Assembly: GCA_033722375.1 (NCBI GenBank)
Contig: JAWVZB010000033.1
Location: 1 to 28,266, forward strand
Length of the DNA: 28,266 nt
Direction: 5' to 3'
DNA from: JAWVZB01 sp033722375
GTDB taxonomy: Bacteria > Actinomycetota > Nitriliruptoria > Nitriliruptorales > Nitriliruptoraceae
The notes under the pieces are model-generated. The model saw only the letters and a list, made by a program, of their open reading frames with translations. It made no database searches and was not told where the DNA came from. A program made the translations under genes and the position numbers. This document shows, one piece after another, positions 14,054 through 22,880 of this stretch; position 1 is the first letter of the stretch; every line of letters starts with the position of its first letter.

Positions 14054-15835
14054 ATGACCACCGTCGCAGAAGCAGCCATGACTCGCCTCAACGAGTGGGG
14101 GGTCGAGAAGATCTTCGGCTACCCGGGTGACGGGATCAACGGGCTGCTCGAGGCGCTCGAGATGGACGGGGCGCCCCGCTTCATCCAGACCCGCCACGAG
14201 GAGATCGCGGCGTTCGCTGCCACCGCCTACGGGAAGTTCACCGACCGCCCCGGCGTGTGCATGGCGACCTCGGGTCCCGGGGCCGTCCACCTGCTGAACG
14301 GCCTGTACGACGCCAAGCTCGATCGTGCTCCGGTCGTCGCGATCTTCGGGTCGCAGGCCACGAGCGCTCAGGGCACGAGCTTCCAGCAGGAGATCGACCT
14401 CAAGACCCTCTTCAAGGACGTGTGCAGCGACTACGTGGTCGAGGTCGTGAGCTCCAAGCAGGTCCCGGTCGTGATCGACCGCGCCTTCCGCACCGCGATG
14501 GCCGAGCGGTCCCCGGTGGCGGTGATCATGGCCGCCGACGTGCAGGAGCAGGACTACGAAGGCCCCGACAACGCCTTCAAGGAGCTGCCCGGCAGCATCG
14601 CGGCATCGGAGAAGCCGCGGATCGTGCCGCCCGAGGGTCCCCTCAACGAGGCTGCCCAGATCATCAACGAGGGCGAGAAGATCGGCATCCTGGTCGGCCA
14701 GGGCGCCGCGTCTGCGAGCGAGCAGGTCAAGGAGCTCGCCGAGCTCACGGGGGGCGGGGTCGCGAAGGCGCTGCTCGGCAAGGACGTCCTGCCCGACGAC
14801 CTGCCATACGTCACGGGCTCGATCGGTCTGCTCGGCACGCGACCGAGCTGGGTGCTCGCCCAGGAGTGCGACGTCTGGCTCCAGATCGGGACCAACTTCC
14901 CCTACACGCAGTTCCTGCCCGACTACGACGGGCCCAAGGGCATCCAGATCGACATCTCCGCCCACAACATCGGGCTCCGGTTCCCCAACGCCGTCAACCT
15001 CGTCGGCGACGCGAAGGACACGCTCGAAGCGCTGATCCCCAAGGTGGAACGCAAGGAGGACCGCTCCTTCCGCGAGGAGATCGAAGGCGAGATCGCTGAC
15101 TGGTGGAACCTCATGGAGGACCGCGCCAACGAGGACGCGGACCCGGTCAACCCCCAGCTCCTCTACTGGAAGATGAACGACCACATCCCCGACAACACGA
15201 TCATCACTGCCGACTCGGGGTCCTCGACCAACTGGTTCGCCCGCTACCTGAAGATCCGCGAGGGGATGCGGGCCAGCCTGTCGGGGACGCTCGCGACGAT
15301 GTGCCCGGCGATGCCGTACTCGTTGGGGGCCAAGTTCGGCCATCCCGACCGGCCGGTCCTGGTGTCGGTCGGCGACGGGGCGATGCAGATGCTCGGCATC
15401 AACGTCCTGATCGACGTGGCCAAGTACTGGCAGGAGTGGGACAACTCCCAGCTCGTCGTGCTGGTGCTCAACAACCACGACCTCAACCAGGTCACCTGGG
15501 AGCAGCGCGCGATGGGCGGCTACGCCAAGAACGAGGAGACCCAGGTCCTCCCCGACTTCGACTTCGCCACCTACGCGAAGGGACTCGGCCTCGGCGGGGC
15601 CCGCATCGAGAAGCCCGACCAGATCGACGAGGTCTTCCGCCAGGCGTGGTCCGCGGACCGGCCGTTCGTGATCGACGCGGTCACCGATCCAGAGATCCCG
15701 CCGCTGCCGCCACACGTCATGCCCGACCAGGCCAAACAGCTCGCCGAGGCGCTCGCCGACGGCGACCCCGAGGCCTGGGACATCATCAAGATGGGGACCA
15801 AGCAGAAGCTGCTCGAGTTCCTGCCCAACCGCTGA
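14054..15835 (+). CDS. Thiamine pyrophosphate-dependent enzyme, pyruvate oxidase (PoxB)-like
   Basis: TPP enzyme of the acetolactate synthase/pyruvate oxidase superfamily, 593 residues, with all three domains. N-terminal Pyr domain: WGVEKIFGYPGDGINGLLEA, with the catalytic Glu49 in TRHEEIAAFAATAYGKF and MATSGPGAVHLLNGLYDAKL. A central FAD/nucleotide-type domain follows (IGILVGQGAASASEQVKELA). The C-terminal PP domain holds the metal/TPP motif GDG (residues 440-442) and NN at 473-474 (LVLNNHDLNQVTWEQRAMGG). The sequence reads most like the quinone-linked pyruvate oxidase branch, which decarboxylates pyruvate or another 2-oxo acid; no C-terminal membrane-binding helix is evident. The ATG follows GGAGG. 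It precedes the enolase-superfamily gene by only 7 bases, so the two are surely co-transcribed. The true 2-oxo acid substrate is unknown. Confidence 0.9.
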   Translation: MTTVAEAAMTRLNEWGVEKIFGYPGDGINGLLEALEMDGAPRFIQTRHEEIAAFAATAYGKFTDRPGVCMATSGPGAVHLLNGLYDAKLDRAPVVAIFGSQATSAQGTSFQQEIDLKTLFKDVCSDYVVEVVSSKQVPVVIDRAFRTAMAERSPVAVIMAADVQEQDYEGPDNAFKELPGSIAASEKPRIVPPEGPLNEAAQIINEGEKIGILVGQGAASASEQVKELAELTGGGVAKALLGKDVLPDDLPYVTGSIGLLGTRPSWVLAQECDVWLQIGTNFPYTQFLPDYDGPKGIQIDISAHNIGLRFPNAVNLVGDAKDTLEALIPKVERKEDRSFREEIEGEIADWWNLMEDRANEDADPVNPQLLYWKMNDHIPDNTIITADSGSSTNWFARYLKIREGMRASLSGTLATMCPAMPYSLGAKFGHPDRPVLVSVGDGAMQMLGINVLIDVAKYWQEWDNSQLVVLVLNNHDLNQVTWEQRAMGGYAKNEETQVLPDFDFATYAKGLGLGGARIEKPDQIDEVFRQAWSADRPFVIDAVTDPEIPPLPPHVMPDQAKQLAEALADGDPEAWDIIKMGTKQKLLEFLPNR

Positions 15836-15842
15836 GGCAGCG

Positions 15843-16961
15843 TTGAGGGAGCCGACCGCCGCCGGGACCGGGCCTCCGATCGAGGAGGTTCGCGTCTCGG
15901 CCTACACGATCCCGACCGAGACGGACGTCGAGCAGGACGGCACGCTCACCTGGGACGACACGACGATCGTGGTCGTGGAGGTCGAGGCGGGCGGCCAGAC
16001 CGGACTCGGCTACACCTACGAGCACGAGGCCTGCGGCACCCTCGTCGACGAGAAGCTGGCCGGCGTCGTCGAGGGTCAGAGCGCGATGGAGATACGGGCC
16101 CGCTGGTTCGACATGTACCGCTCGGTCCGCAACATCGGCCGGCCCGGGATCGCCTCCCGCGCGATCTCGGCCGTCGACATGGCCCTGTGGGACCTGAAGG
16201 CGCGGCTCCTCGACGTCTCGCTCGTCACCCTGCTCGACCCCGCCCACGACGCCGTCCCCGTCTACGGCTCGGGCGGCTTCACGAACTACTCGATCGACCA
16301 GCTCACCGAACAACTCACCCGATGGGTGGACGAGGGACTGCCCCGGGTCAAGATGAAGGTGGGACGCCACATGCACGAGGACGTCTCGAGGGTCGAGGCC
16401 GCACGCGAGGCCATCGGTGACGACGTCGAGTTGTTCGTCGACGCCAACGGCGCCTACACCCGAAAGCAGGCGCTCCTGTACTCGAACGAGTTCGCCCAGT
16501 ACGACGTGTGCTGGCACGAGGAGCCGGTCAGCTCCGACGACCTCGAGGGGCTTCAGTTCCTCCGCGACCGCGGGCCCGCGGGCATGGACATCACCGCCGG
16601 CGAGTACGGCGACCACCTCCAGTACTTCCGCGACATGCTGAACCCCGGCGCCGTCGACTGCCTCCAGGCCGACGTCGGCCGCTGCGGCGGCTTCACCGCC
16701 TTCCTCGACGTGATCGCGCTGTGTCGCGAGCACACGATCGACATCTCCACCCACACCGCCCCGCAACTGTCTGTACACGCGGCCACCGCCGCCACGCACC
16801 TGCGGCACTGCGAGTGGTTCTTCACCCACAACCGCATCGAAGACATGATCTTCGACGGCTGTCTGGAGCCCGACGACGACGGGCTCGTGTGGCCCGACCG
16901 CTCACGCCCGGGCAACGGCCTCGAACTGAAGCGGACCGAGGCCGAGCGCTACGCCGCCTGA
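15843..16961 (+). CDS. Enolase-superfamily enzyme, mandelate racemase/muconate lactonizing type
   Basis: Predicted sugar-acid dehydratase, epimerase or racemase, 372 residues. The N-terminal capping domain ends around SRAISAVDMALWDLKARLLD. In the barrel, Lys170-x-Lys172 (VKMKVGR) is the KxK base motif. Metal ligands are Asp200 (VDANGAY), Glu226 or Glu227 (HEEPV) and Glu254 (AGEYG), and His304 (STHTAPQ) is a candidate second base. KxK plus a His is the mandelate racemase-like pattern rather than classical muconate cycloisomerase. Such enzymes remove a proton alpha to a carboxylate. The start is TTG at 15843 with GAGG five bases upstream, overlapping the end of the TPP gene. It is followed by an FAD/Fe-S dehydrogenase. 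The acid substrate cannot be read from sequence. Confidence 0.92.
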   Translation: MREPTAAGTGPPIEEVRVSAYTIPTETDVEQDGTLTWDDTTIVVVEVEAGGQTGLGYTYEHEACGTLVDEKLAGVVEGQSAMEIRARWFDMYRSVRNIGRPGIASRAISAVDMALWDLKARLLDVSLVTLLDPAHDAVPVYGSGGFTNYSIDQLTEQLTRWVDEGLPRVKMKVGRHMHEDVSRVEAAREAIGDDVELFVDANGAYTRKQALLYSNEFAQYDVCWHEEPVSSDDLEGLQFLRDRGPAGMDITAGEYGDHLQYFRDMLNPGAVDCLQADVGRCGGFTAFLDVIALCREHTIDISTHTAPQLSVHAATAATHLRHCEWFFTHNRIEDMIFDGCLEPDDDGLVWPDRSRPGNGLELKRTEAERYAA

Positions 16962-16998
16962 CGCCGCCGCTGGGGCGGCTCCACCGACCGGAGGACCG

Positions 16999-19900
16999 AT
17001 GAGCCAACTGGCAACGACCGACGCCGACACGATCGCGTTCGAGCTCCGACAACGGCTCGACGGTGAGGTCCGGTTCGACCCGGGGTCCCGCCACCTGTAC
17101 GCCACCGACGCGTCGAACTACCGCCAGGTGCCGGTGGGGGTGGTGGTGCCGAAGACCATCGACGACGTGATCGCCACCGTCGAGGTCTGTCGCCAACACG
17201 GGGTCCCGATCACCAGCCGCGGGGGCGGCACGAGCCTCGCCGGCCAGTGCTGCAACGTCGCCGTGGTCATCGACTTCTCGAAGTACCTCCACGGCGTCGA
17301 GGAGATCGACTACGACGATCGCCGGGCCCGCGCGCTGCCGGGGACCGTGCTCGACGTGATCCGCAACCGCACGCAGCCGGAGGGGTACACCTGGGGCCCG
17401 AGCCCCTCGACCCACAACCGCTGCACGGTCGGCGGGATGATCGGCAACAACGCCTGTGGGATGCACGCGTTCGCCTACGGCCGCACCGAGGACAACGTCG
17501 AGGAGCTCGACATCCTCCTCTACGACGGCACCCGGATGACGGTCGGCCCGACCTCCGAGGAGGAGCTCGAGTCGATCATCGCCGCCGGCGGCCGCAAGGG
17601 CGAGATCTACCGGCGGCTGCGCGACCTCCGCGAGCGCCACGCCGACCTGATCCGTGAGCGCTTCCCCGACATCCCCCGGCGGGTGTCGGGCTACAACCTC
17701 ACCGAGCTCCTGCCAGAGAACGGTTTCCACGTCGCGCGCGCACTGGTCGGCACCGAAGGGACGTGCGTGACGGTCCTCGGAGCAACGCTCGAGCTCAACC
17801 CGTACCCGAGCGAACAGGTCCTGCTGGTGCTCGGGTTCGAGGACGTCTACGCGGCGGGGCGCGCCGTGAAGGACGTCCGGCATGCCGACGGGCTGTACGC
17901 CCTCGAGGGCATCGACCAGCACCTCGTGGACAACATCGCCGAGAAGGGCCTCCACGACGATGCGCTCGACTACCTCCCTGACGGCAACGGCTGGCTCCTG
18001 TGCGAGTTCCGCGCCGACGACCAGCAGGAGGCGCTCGAGAACGCGCAAGCGCTCGCGAAGGAGATGGAGGGCTACGACCAGCTCAACGGCGATCACATCT
18101 ACGAGGACAGCAACGAGCAGGAGACGGTCTGGCAGGCACGCGAAGCCGGGCTCGGCGCCACCGCCCACTTCAAGGGCACCGACCACTGGCCCGGCTGGGA
18201 GGACTCCGCGGTCCACCCCGACGACGTCGGCGACTACCTCGAGGACCTGCGCGAGCTGTTCCACGAGCACGGCCTCGATCCGTCCCTGTACGGCCACTTC
18301 GGGGACGGGTGCATCCACTGCCGGATCGGATTCGACCTGCGCTCGGCTGCCGGGGTCGCGAACTACCGCCGTTTCATCGAGGACGCCGCGGACCTCTGCG
18401 CTGAGTACGGCGGTTCGTTCTCCGGCGAGCACGGCGACGGCCAGCAGCGGGGCGAGCTGCTCGAGCGCATGTACGGACCCGAGCTCGTGGATGCGATGCG
18501 CGAGTTCAAGGCCATCTGGGATCCGGACGGGAAGATGAACCCCGGCAAGGTGATCGACGCGCGGCCCCTCGACGCCGACCTGCGGCTCGGGGCCGACTAC
18601 CGGCCGTGGAACCCCGAGACGGTGTTCGCCTTCCCCGAGGACGACCACTCCTTCCACCGGGCCGCCTTGCGATGCGTCGGCGTCGGTAAGTGCCGCCGCG
18701 AGGACGGCGAAGGCACGATGTGTCCGTCGTACTTCGTGACCCGCGAGGAGATGCACTCGACCCGCGGTCGGGCACGGCTGCTGTTCGAGATGCTCCAGCC
18801 CGACGCCGAGCTCGACGGCTGGCGCGACGAACACGTCGAGGAGGCACTCGACCTGTGCCTGTCCTGCAAGGCCTGCGCCACCGACTGCCCCGTGAACGTC
18901 GACATGGCCACCTACAAGGCCGAGTTCCTCCACCACCACTACGAGGGCCGCGTCCACCCGCGGGTCCACTACGCGATGGGACTGATCGACCTGTGGTCGC
19001 GTCTGGCGCAGAAGATGCCGGGGATCGCGAACACGGCATTGTCGGTCCCGGGGCTGTCGTGGGTGCTGAAGAAGGCCGCGGGGGTGGCGACGGAGCGCCC
19101 CGCCCCGAAGTACGCCGCCGAGACCTTCCGCGAGTGGTTCGCGGGGCGCGCCTCGAGCGGCCGGCCGACCCCGAACGGCGAGGTGATTCTCTTCCCCGAC
19201 ACGTTCATGAACCACTTCCACCCGGCGGTCGGCAAGGCCACGGTCGAGGTGCTCGAGGACGCCGGCTACGCGGTGCGGCTCCCCCCCGACTCGCTCTGCT
19301 GCGGACGGCCGCTGTACGACTACGGGTTCCTGGACCGCGCCCGCGACTACCTCGAGCAGCTCATGGAGGTGTTCGGGCCCGAGGTGTCGGCCGGCACCAA
19401 GATCGTGGGCGTCGAGCCGTCGTGCGTCGCGGTGTTCCGGGACGAGCTCACCGAGATGTTCCCCCATCACGACGACGCGAACCGCATCGCCGACGCGACG
19501 TTCATGCTCTCGGAGTTCCTCGTCGACGAGGCCGACTACGACTTCCCCCAGCTCAACCGCAAGGCGCTGGTCCACGGCCACTGCCACCACAAGGGCGCAC
19601 TGGGTCTCGACGGCGAGTCGCGCGCACTCGATGCGCTCGGGCTCGACTGGGAGGAGCTCGACGCGAGCTGCTGCGGTCTCGCCGGCTCGTTCGGGTTCGA
19701 GGCCGGCGACAAGTACGAGGTGTCGGTGCAAGCGGGTGAGCGCAAGCTCCTCCCGAAGGTGCGCGAGGCGGCGCCGTCCGACCTGATCGTCGCGGACGGG
19801 TTCAGCTGCCGCACCCAGATCCAACAGCTCCAGCGGATCAACGGTGGGCCAGGCCGTCGGGCTCTACACCTCTCCGAGGTCATCCTCATGGCCAAGGCCG

Positions 19901-20055
19901 AGGGTCCCAACGGGCCCACCGGACCCGGGTTCGTCGAGGACGGCTGGGTGGCGGACGACACCAACGCGTGGTTCACCCGGAAGGACGGCCTCGTGCTCGC
20001 CGGCGTCGGACTCGCGGCAGCCGCCGCGTTCGCGGTCAAGCGGGCACGTGGCTGA
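16999..20055 (+). CDS. FAD-linked oxidase fused to Fe-S/CCG domains, D-lactate or 2-hydroxyacid dehydrogenase type
   Basis: Very long (1018 residues) fusion of a GlcD/D-LDH-like flavoprotein with a GlcF-like iron-sulfur module, as in YdiJ-type proteins. The FAD-binding 4 domain shows ITSRGGGTSLAGQCCN and NRCTVGGMIGNNACGMHAFA. The FAD-oxidase C domain includes LVGTEGTCVTVLGATLELNP, GHFGDGCIHCRIGFD and GSFSGEHGDGQQRGELLERM. Fe-S ligands follow: C559, C565, C575-Pro, then C620/C623/C626/C630 (CLSCKACATDCP). Two CCG-type motifs, DSLCCGRPLYDYG and LDASCCGLAGSFG, close the heterodisulfide-reductase-like part. A short hydrophobic helix at the very end (GLVLAGVGLAAAAAFAVKRA) suggests membrane tethering, which fits donation of electrons to quinone. 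GGAGG precedes the ATG. Likely substrate is a D-2-hydroxyacid. Confidence 0.93.
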   Translation: MSQLATTDADTIAFELRQRLDGEVRFDPGSRHLYATDASNYRQVPVGVVVPKTIDDVIATVEVCRQHGVPITSRGGGTSLAGQCCNVAVVIDFSKYLHGVEEIDYDDRRARALPGTVLDVIRNRTQPEGYTWGPSPSTHNRCTVGGMIGNNACGMHAFAYGRTEDNVEELDILLYDGTRMTVGPTSEEELESIIAAGGRKGEIYRRLRDLRERHADLIRERFPDIPRRVSGYNLTELLPENGFHVARALVGTEGTCVTVLGATLELNPYPSEQVLLVLGFEDVYAAGRAVKDVRHADGLYALEGIDQHLVDNIAEKGLHDDALDYLPDGNGWLLCEFRADDQQEALENAQALAKEMEGYDQLNGDHIYEDSNEQETVWQAREAGLGATAHFKGTDHWPGWEDSAVHPDDVGDYLEDLRELFHEHGLDPSLYGHFGDGCIHCRIGFDLRSAAGVANYRRFIEDAADLCAEYGGSFSGEHGDGQQRGELLERMYGPELVDAMREFKAIWDPDGKMNPGKVIDARPLDADLRLGADYRPWNPETVFAFPEDDHSFHRAALRCVGVGKCRREDGEGTMCPSYFVTREEMHSTRGRARLLFEMLQPDAELDGWRDEHVEEALDLCLSCKACATDCPVNVDMATYKAEFLHHHYEGRVHPRVHYAMGLIDLWSRLAQKMPGIANTALSVPGLSWVLKKAAGVATERPAPKYAAETFREWFAGRASSGRPTPNGEVILFPDTFMNHFHPAVGKATVEVLEDAGYAVRLPPDSLCCGRPLYDYGFLDRARDYLEQLMEVFGPEVSAGTKIVGVEPSCVAVFRDELTEMFPHHDDANRIADATFMLSEFLVDEADYDFPQLNRKALVHGHCHHKGALGLDGESRALDALGLDWEELDASCCGLAGSFGFEAGDKYEVSVQAGERKLLPKVREAAPSDLIVADGFSCRTQIQQLQRINGGPGRRALHLSEVILMAKAEGPNGPTGPGFVEDGWVADDTNAWFTRKDGLVLAGVGLAAAAAFAVKRARG

Positions 20056-20107
20056 CGTTCCGCACCCATAGGGTCTTGCAGAGCCGAAGAAGGACACCAC
20101 GGCCCCG

Positions 20108-21907
20108 ATGTGGACACCGATCGAGGACTACGCGCTCCTCGCTGACGGGCGTGCCGCGGCGCTCGTGTCGCGGACCGGCGCGATCGAGTGGCTCTGTATC
20201 CCCCGGTTCGATCACGCCGCGGCGATGGCGGCGATGCTCGGCGACGAGCAGCACGGCATGTGGGTCGTCGCGCCGGTCAACGGGCCACGCACCACCGAAC
20301 GCGCCTACCGCGACGGCGGCATGGTGCTCGACACGACGATCGCGGCCGACGACGGCACGATCCGGATCACCGACTGCATGCCGCCGACCACGGACGATCC
20401 CTGCGTGATCCGACGCGTGGAGGGGCTCGAAGGCTCGACCCGCGTCCACGTCCAGATCGTCATGTCGATGGACTACGGCACCATGCGCCCCGTCGTCCGA
20501 CACGAGGACGGCCGCGTCCTCGCCCTGGCGGGCCCCGACGGGCTGGCGATCGACGCCGACATCGAGCTCCTCCAGCACGAACAGTCCACGGTCGCCGACG
20601 TGACGGTGGAGGCCGGCGAGAGCTTCACCATCGTGCTGAACCACTACGAGTCGAGCCAAGCGCCACCACCACCGCTCGCGGATCCAGGTGCAGTGATCGA
20701 CGACGCCGAACGATGGTGGCGCGACTGGAGCGATCAGCTCGAGTTCGACGGTGACTACGCCGACGAGCTCGAGCGCTCGATGCTCGTGCTGAAGGCGATG
20801 ATCTACGCCCCGACCGGCGGCATCGTCACCTCGCCCACCACCTCGCTTCCCGAGGAGCTCGGGGGCCAGCGCAACTGGGACTACCGCTACTGCTGGATGC
20901 GGGACTCCGCGTTGTCGATGTACGTGCTGATGCTGGGCGGATGCCACGACGAGGTGCGCGCCTGGCGGCGCTGGCTCGTGCGAACGACCACCGCCCGAGC
21001 CAACAAGCTCCAACCGGTGTTCGGGCCCGCCGGCGAGCGCCGCATCGACGAGCGCACCGCGCACTGGCTCCCCGGCTACGAGGGGTCGACCCCGGTCAAC
21101 CTCGGCAACGGCGCCGGACAGCAGTTCCAGCTCGACGCGTACGGCGAGGTCGTGGACGCGCTCTACGCCGCCGACAAGCTCGGGCTCGAGCCCGACGAGG
21201 AAGCGTGGGCGTTCCAGAAGGACGTCGCCGACTTCCTCCAGGACCACTGGACCCGGCCTGGCCAGGGCATCTGGGAGCTGCGGGGGCCGCCCCGCCAGTA
21301 CGTCCACTCGAAGCTCATGGCCTGGGTCGCCATTGACCGGGTGATCCGCTCCGCCGAGGAGTTCGGCCACGACGTCGATGACGAGACCCTGCTGGACTGG
21401 AAGGAGCTCCGCGAGACGATCAGGCAGGAGATCGAGGAGCGCGGCTGGAACGAGGAGATCGGGGCGTTCACGCAGGTCTACGGCGGCCAGGACCTCGACG
21501 CCGCGCTGCTGCTGATGCCCCAGACCGGCTTCCTCCCGCCCGACGACGAGCGGGTGGTCTCGACCGTCGAGGCGATCCAGCGCGAGCTGGTCCGCGACGG
21601 CTGGATCTGGCGGTTCGACAATAACGCGGTGGACGACGGACTGAGCGGCGGCGAGGGCGCGTTCATCGCCTGCCAGTGCTGGCTCGCGGACGCGCTGTTC
21701 ATGATGGGGCGCGAGGACGAGGCCCGCGAGACGTTCGAGCGCGTCCTCGAGGTGTCCAACGACCTCGGGCTGCTGAGCGAGGAGTACGACCCCCGCCCGG
21801 CCCGGCTCCTCGGGAACTTCCCGCTGGCTCTCACCCACCTCGCGGTCGCCAACGCGATCCACAACTTCAGTGGCGAGGGCCCGGCCCACCACCGCGCCGG
21901 CCTGTGA
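20108..21907 (+). CDS. Glycoside hydrolase family 15 protein (glucoamylase/trehalase-like)
   Basis: Cytoplasmic GH15 enzyme, 599 residues, the usual length for the bacterial glucoamylase/trehalase group. It opens MWTPIEDYALLADGRAAALV and SRTGAIEWLCIPRFD, the N-terminal trehalase-like beta-sandwich typical of actinobacterial members. The (alpha/alpha)6 barrel carries GGQRNWDYRYCWMRDSALSM near residue 256, NLGNGAGQQFQLDAYGEV, DGLSGGEGAFIACQCWLADA and LGLLSEEYDP near 554, where the Glu pair should supply a catalytic carboxylate. The family acts on trehalose, maltose or alpha-glucans; which one is not decided. No signal peptide. The nearest SD (AAGGA) is 13 bases from the ATG, so initiation may be weak. 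A TAGGGT at 20069-20074 could be a -10 element. Confidence 0.92.
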   Translation: MWTPIEDYALLADGRAAALVSRTGAIEWLCIPRFDHAAAMAAMLGDEQHGMWVVAPVNGPRTTERAYRDGGMVLDTTIAADDGTIRITDCMPPTTDDPCVIRRVEGLEGSTRVHVQIVMSMDYGTMRPVVRHEDGRVLALAGPDGLAIDADIELLQHEQSTVADVTVEAGESFTIVLNHYESSQAPPPPLADPGAVIDDAERWWRDWSDQLEFDGDYADELERSMLVLKAMIYAPTGGIVTSPTTSLPEELGGQRNWDYRYCWMRDSALSMYVLMLGGCHDEVRAWRRWLVRTTTARANKLQPVFGPAGERRIDERTAHWLPGYEGSTPVNLGNGAGQQFQLDAYGEVVDALYAADKLGLEPDEEAWAFQKDVADFLQDHWTRPGQGIWELRGPPRQYVHSKLMAWVAIDRVIRSAEEFGHDVDDETLLDWKELRETIRQEIEERGWNEEIGAFTQVYGGQDLDAALLLMPQTGFLPPDDERVVSTVEAIQRELVRDGWIWRFDNNAVDDGLSGGEGAFIACQCWLADALFMMGREDEARETFERVLEVSNDLGLLSEEYDPRPARLLGNFPLALTHLAVANAIHNFSGEGPAHHRAGL

Positions 21908-21909
21908 CC

Positions 21910-21915
21910 TAGTGT
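21910..21915 (+). promoter_or_regulatory. -10 element positioned for a leaderless fdhD transcript
   Basis: TAGTGT fits the actinobacterial TAnnnT -10 and ends six bases before the fdhD ATG, so transcription would start at or next to the start codon. fdhD has no Shine-Dalgarno sequence, as expected for a leaderless mRNA. No clear -35 is visible. Confidence 0.45.
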
Positions 21916-21921
21916 CGAGCC

Positions 21922-22761
21922 ATGAGCGACGTCAGCGACCGCCCCAGGCACGGGACGCGGACCCGGGTGCGGACGCACGTGGTCGAGGAGCGGGAGGTCC
22001 GTCAGCGAGAGGACACCGTGGCCACCGAGGAGCCGCTCGAGATCCGGATCGCCGCCGCGGGCCAGGAACGGTCGGTCGCGACCACGATGCGGACCCCGGG
22101 TGACGACTGGGATCTGGCTGCAGGCTTCCTCCACAGCGAGGGCATCGTGCGCTCGCCGTCGGAGATCGCGACGATCCGCTACTGCGCCGACGACCAGCGC
22201 TACAACGTCGTCACGGTGGATTTCCGCCGGGCGTCCCTGCCCGACCTGGACGGGTTCGAGCGGTACGGCACGATCTCGTCGGCTTGCGGCGTGTGCGGAA
22301 CCGCGACCCTGGATGCCCTCGAGCGCGACGGCCTGCTCGAGGTGCCCGACGGCTCGCCGGTGTCGTCCGACGTCCTGACCGGGCTGCCCCCGACCCTGCG
22401 GCGATCGCAGACCGTCTTCGCTGACACCGGTGGCCTGCACGCGGCCGGCGTGTTCACGGCCGACGGGGACCTCGTCGTCCTGCGCGAGGACGTCGGGCGG
22501 CACAACGCGCTGGACAAGGTCCTCGGGTGGGCGTTCCTCGAAGAACGGCTGCCACTCGTCGGCCACGTGCTAGTCCTGTCGGGCCGTGCGTCCTACGAAC
22601 TCGTACAGAAGGCGGTCGTCGCGGGGATCGGCATCGTGGCTGCGGTGTCGGCACCGAGCAGCCTCGCGATCGAGACCGCCGAACGGTTCGGGGTCACGCT
22701 GGTCGGCTTCCTGCGGGGCGACACGTTCAACATCTACTCCCGCCCTGACCGCATCACGTGA
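21922..22761 (+). CDS. fdhD: FdhD, sulfurtransferase for formate dehydrogenase maturation
   Basis: Transfers sulfur from the cysteine desulfurase to the molybdenum cofactor, making formate dehydrogenase active. The 279-residue protein has the family blocks DTVATEEPLEIRI, MRTPGDDWDLAAGFLHSEGI, the catalytic CxxC loop SACGVCG (Cys122 and Cys125), TGGLHAAGVF, LREDVGRHNALDKVLGWAFL, LVLSGRASYELVQKAVVAGI, SAPSSLAIETAERFGVTLVG and FLRGDTFNIYS. It lies directly upstream of the fdh structural genes, matching its chaperone role. The region before its ATG lacks a ribosome binding site; see the -10 element six bases upstream. It follows the GH15 gene by 14 bases, so read-through from that gene is possible as well. 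Confidence 0.96.
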   Translation: MSDVSDRPRHGTRTRVRTHVVEEREVRQREDTVATEEPLEIRIAAAGQERSVATTMRTPGDDWDLAAGFLHSEGIVRSPSEIATIRYCADDQRYNVVTVDFRRASLPDLDGFERYGTISSACGVCGTATLDALERDGLLEVPDGSPVSSDVLTGLPPTLRRSQTVFADTGGLHAAGVFTADGDLVVLREDVGRHNALDKVLGWAFLEERLPLVGHVLVLSGRASYELVQKAVVAGIGIVAAVSAPSSLAIETAERFGVTLVGFLRGDTFNIYSRPDRIT

Positions 22762-22824
22762 GCCGAGACGGTGGCATCCGTTCGGCGACGGGCGACCCCG
22801 GCATGCCACGTCAGAGCGAGCCCC

Positions 22825-22853
22825 TTGAGGCGCCGAGCGGCCGCGCCTAGCGT
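22825..22853 (+). promoter_or_regulatory. SigA-type promoter for the fdhA operon
   Basis: TTGAGG (22825-22830) and TAGCGT (22848-22853) are separated by exactly 17 bases and end 27 bases before the fdhA GTG. This is the best-formed promoter in the window and would drive fdhA, the Fe-S subunit, the NrfD-like subunit and possibly the cytochrome independently of fdhD. Assignment is by eye. Confidence 0.6.
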
Positions 22854-22880
22854 CCGCCGGGCCGAGCGAGGAGTGAGCGG

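Noticed and set aside
16822..19824. 1000-codon open frame on the minus strand
   Set aside because: Antisense shadow of the FAD/Fe-S dehydrogenase in high-GC DNA; Val/Arg/His-rich product without recognisable motifs.
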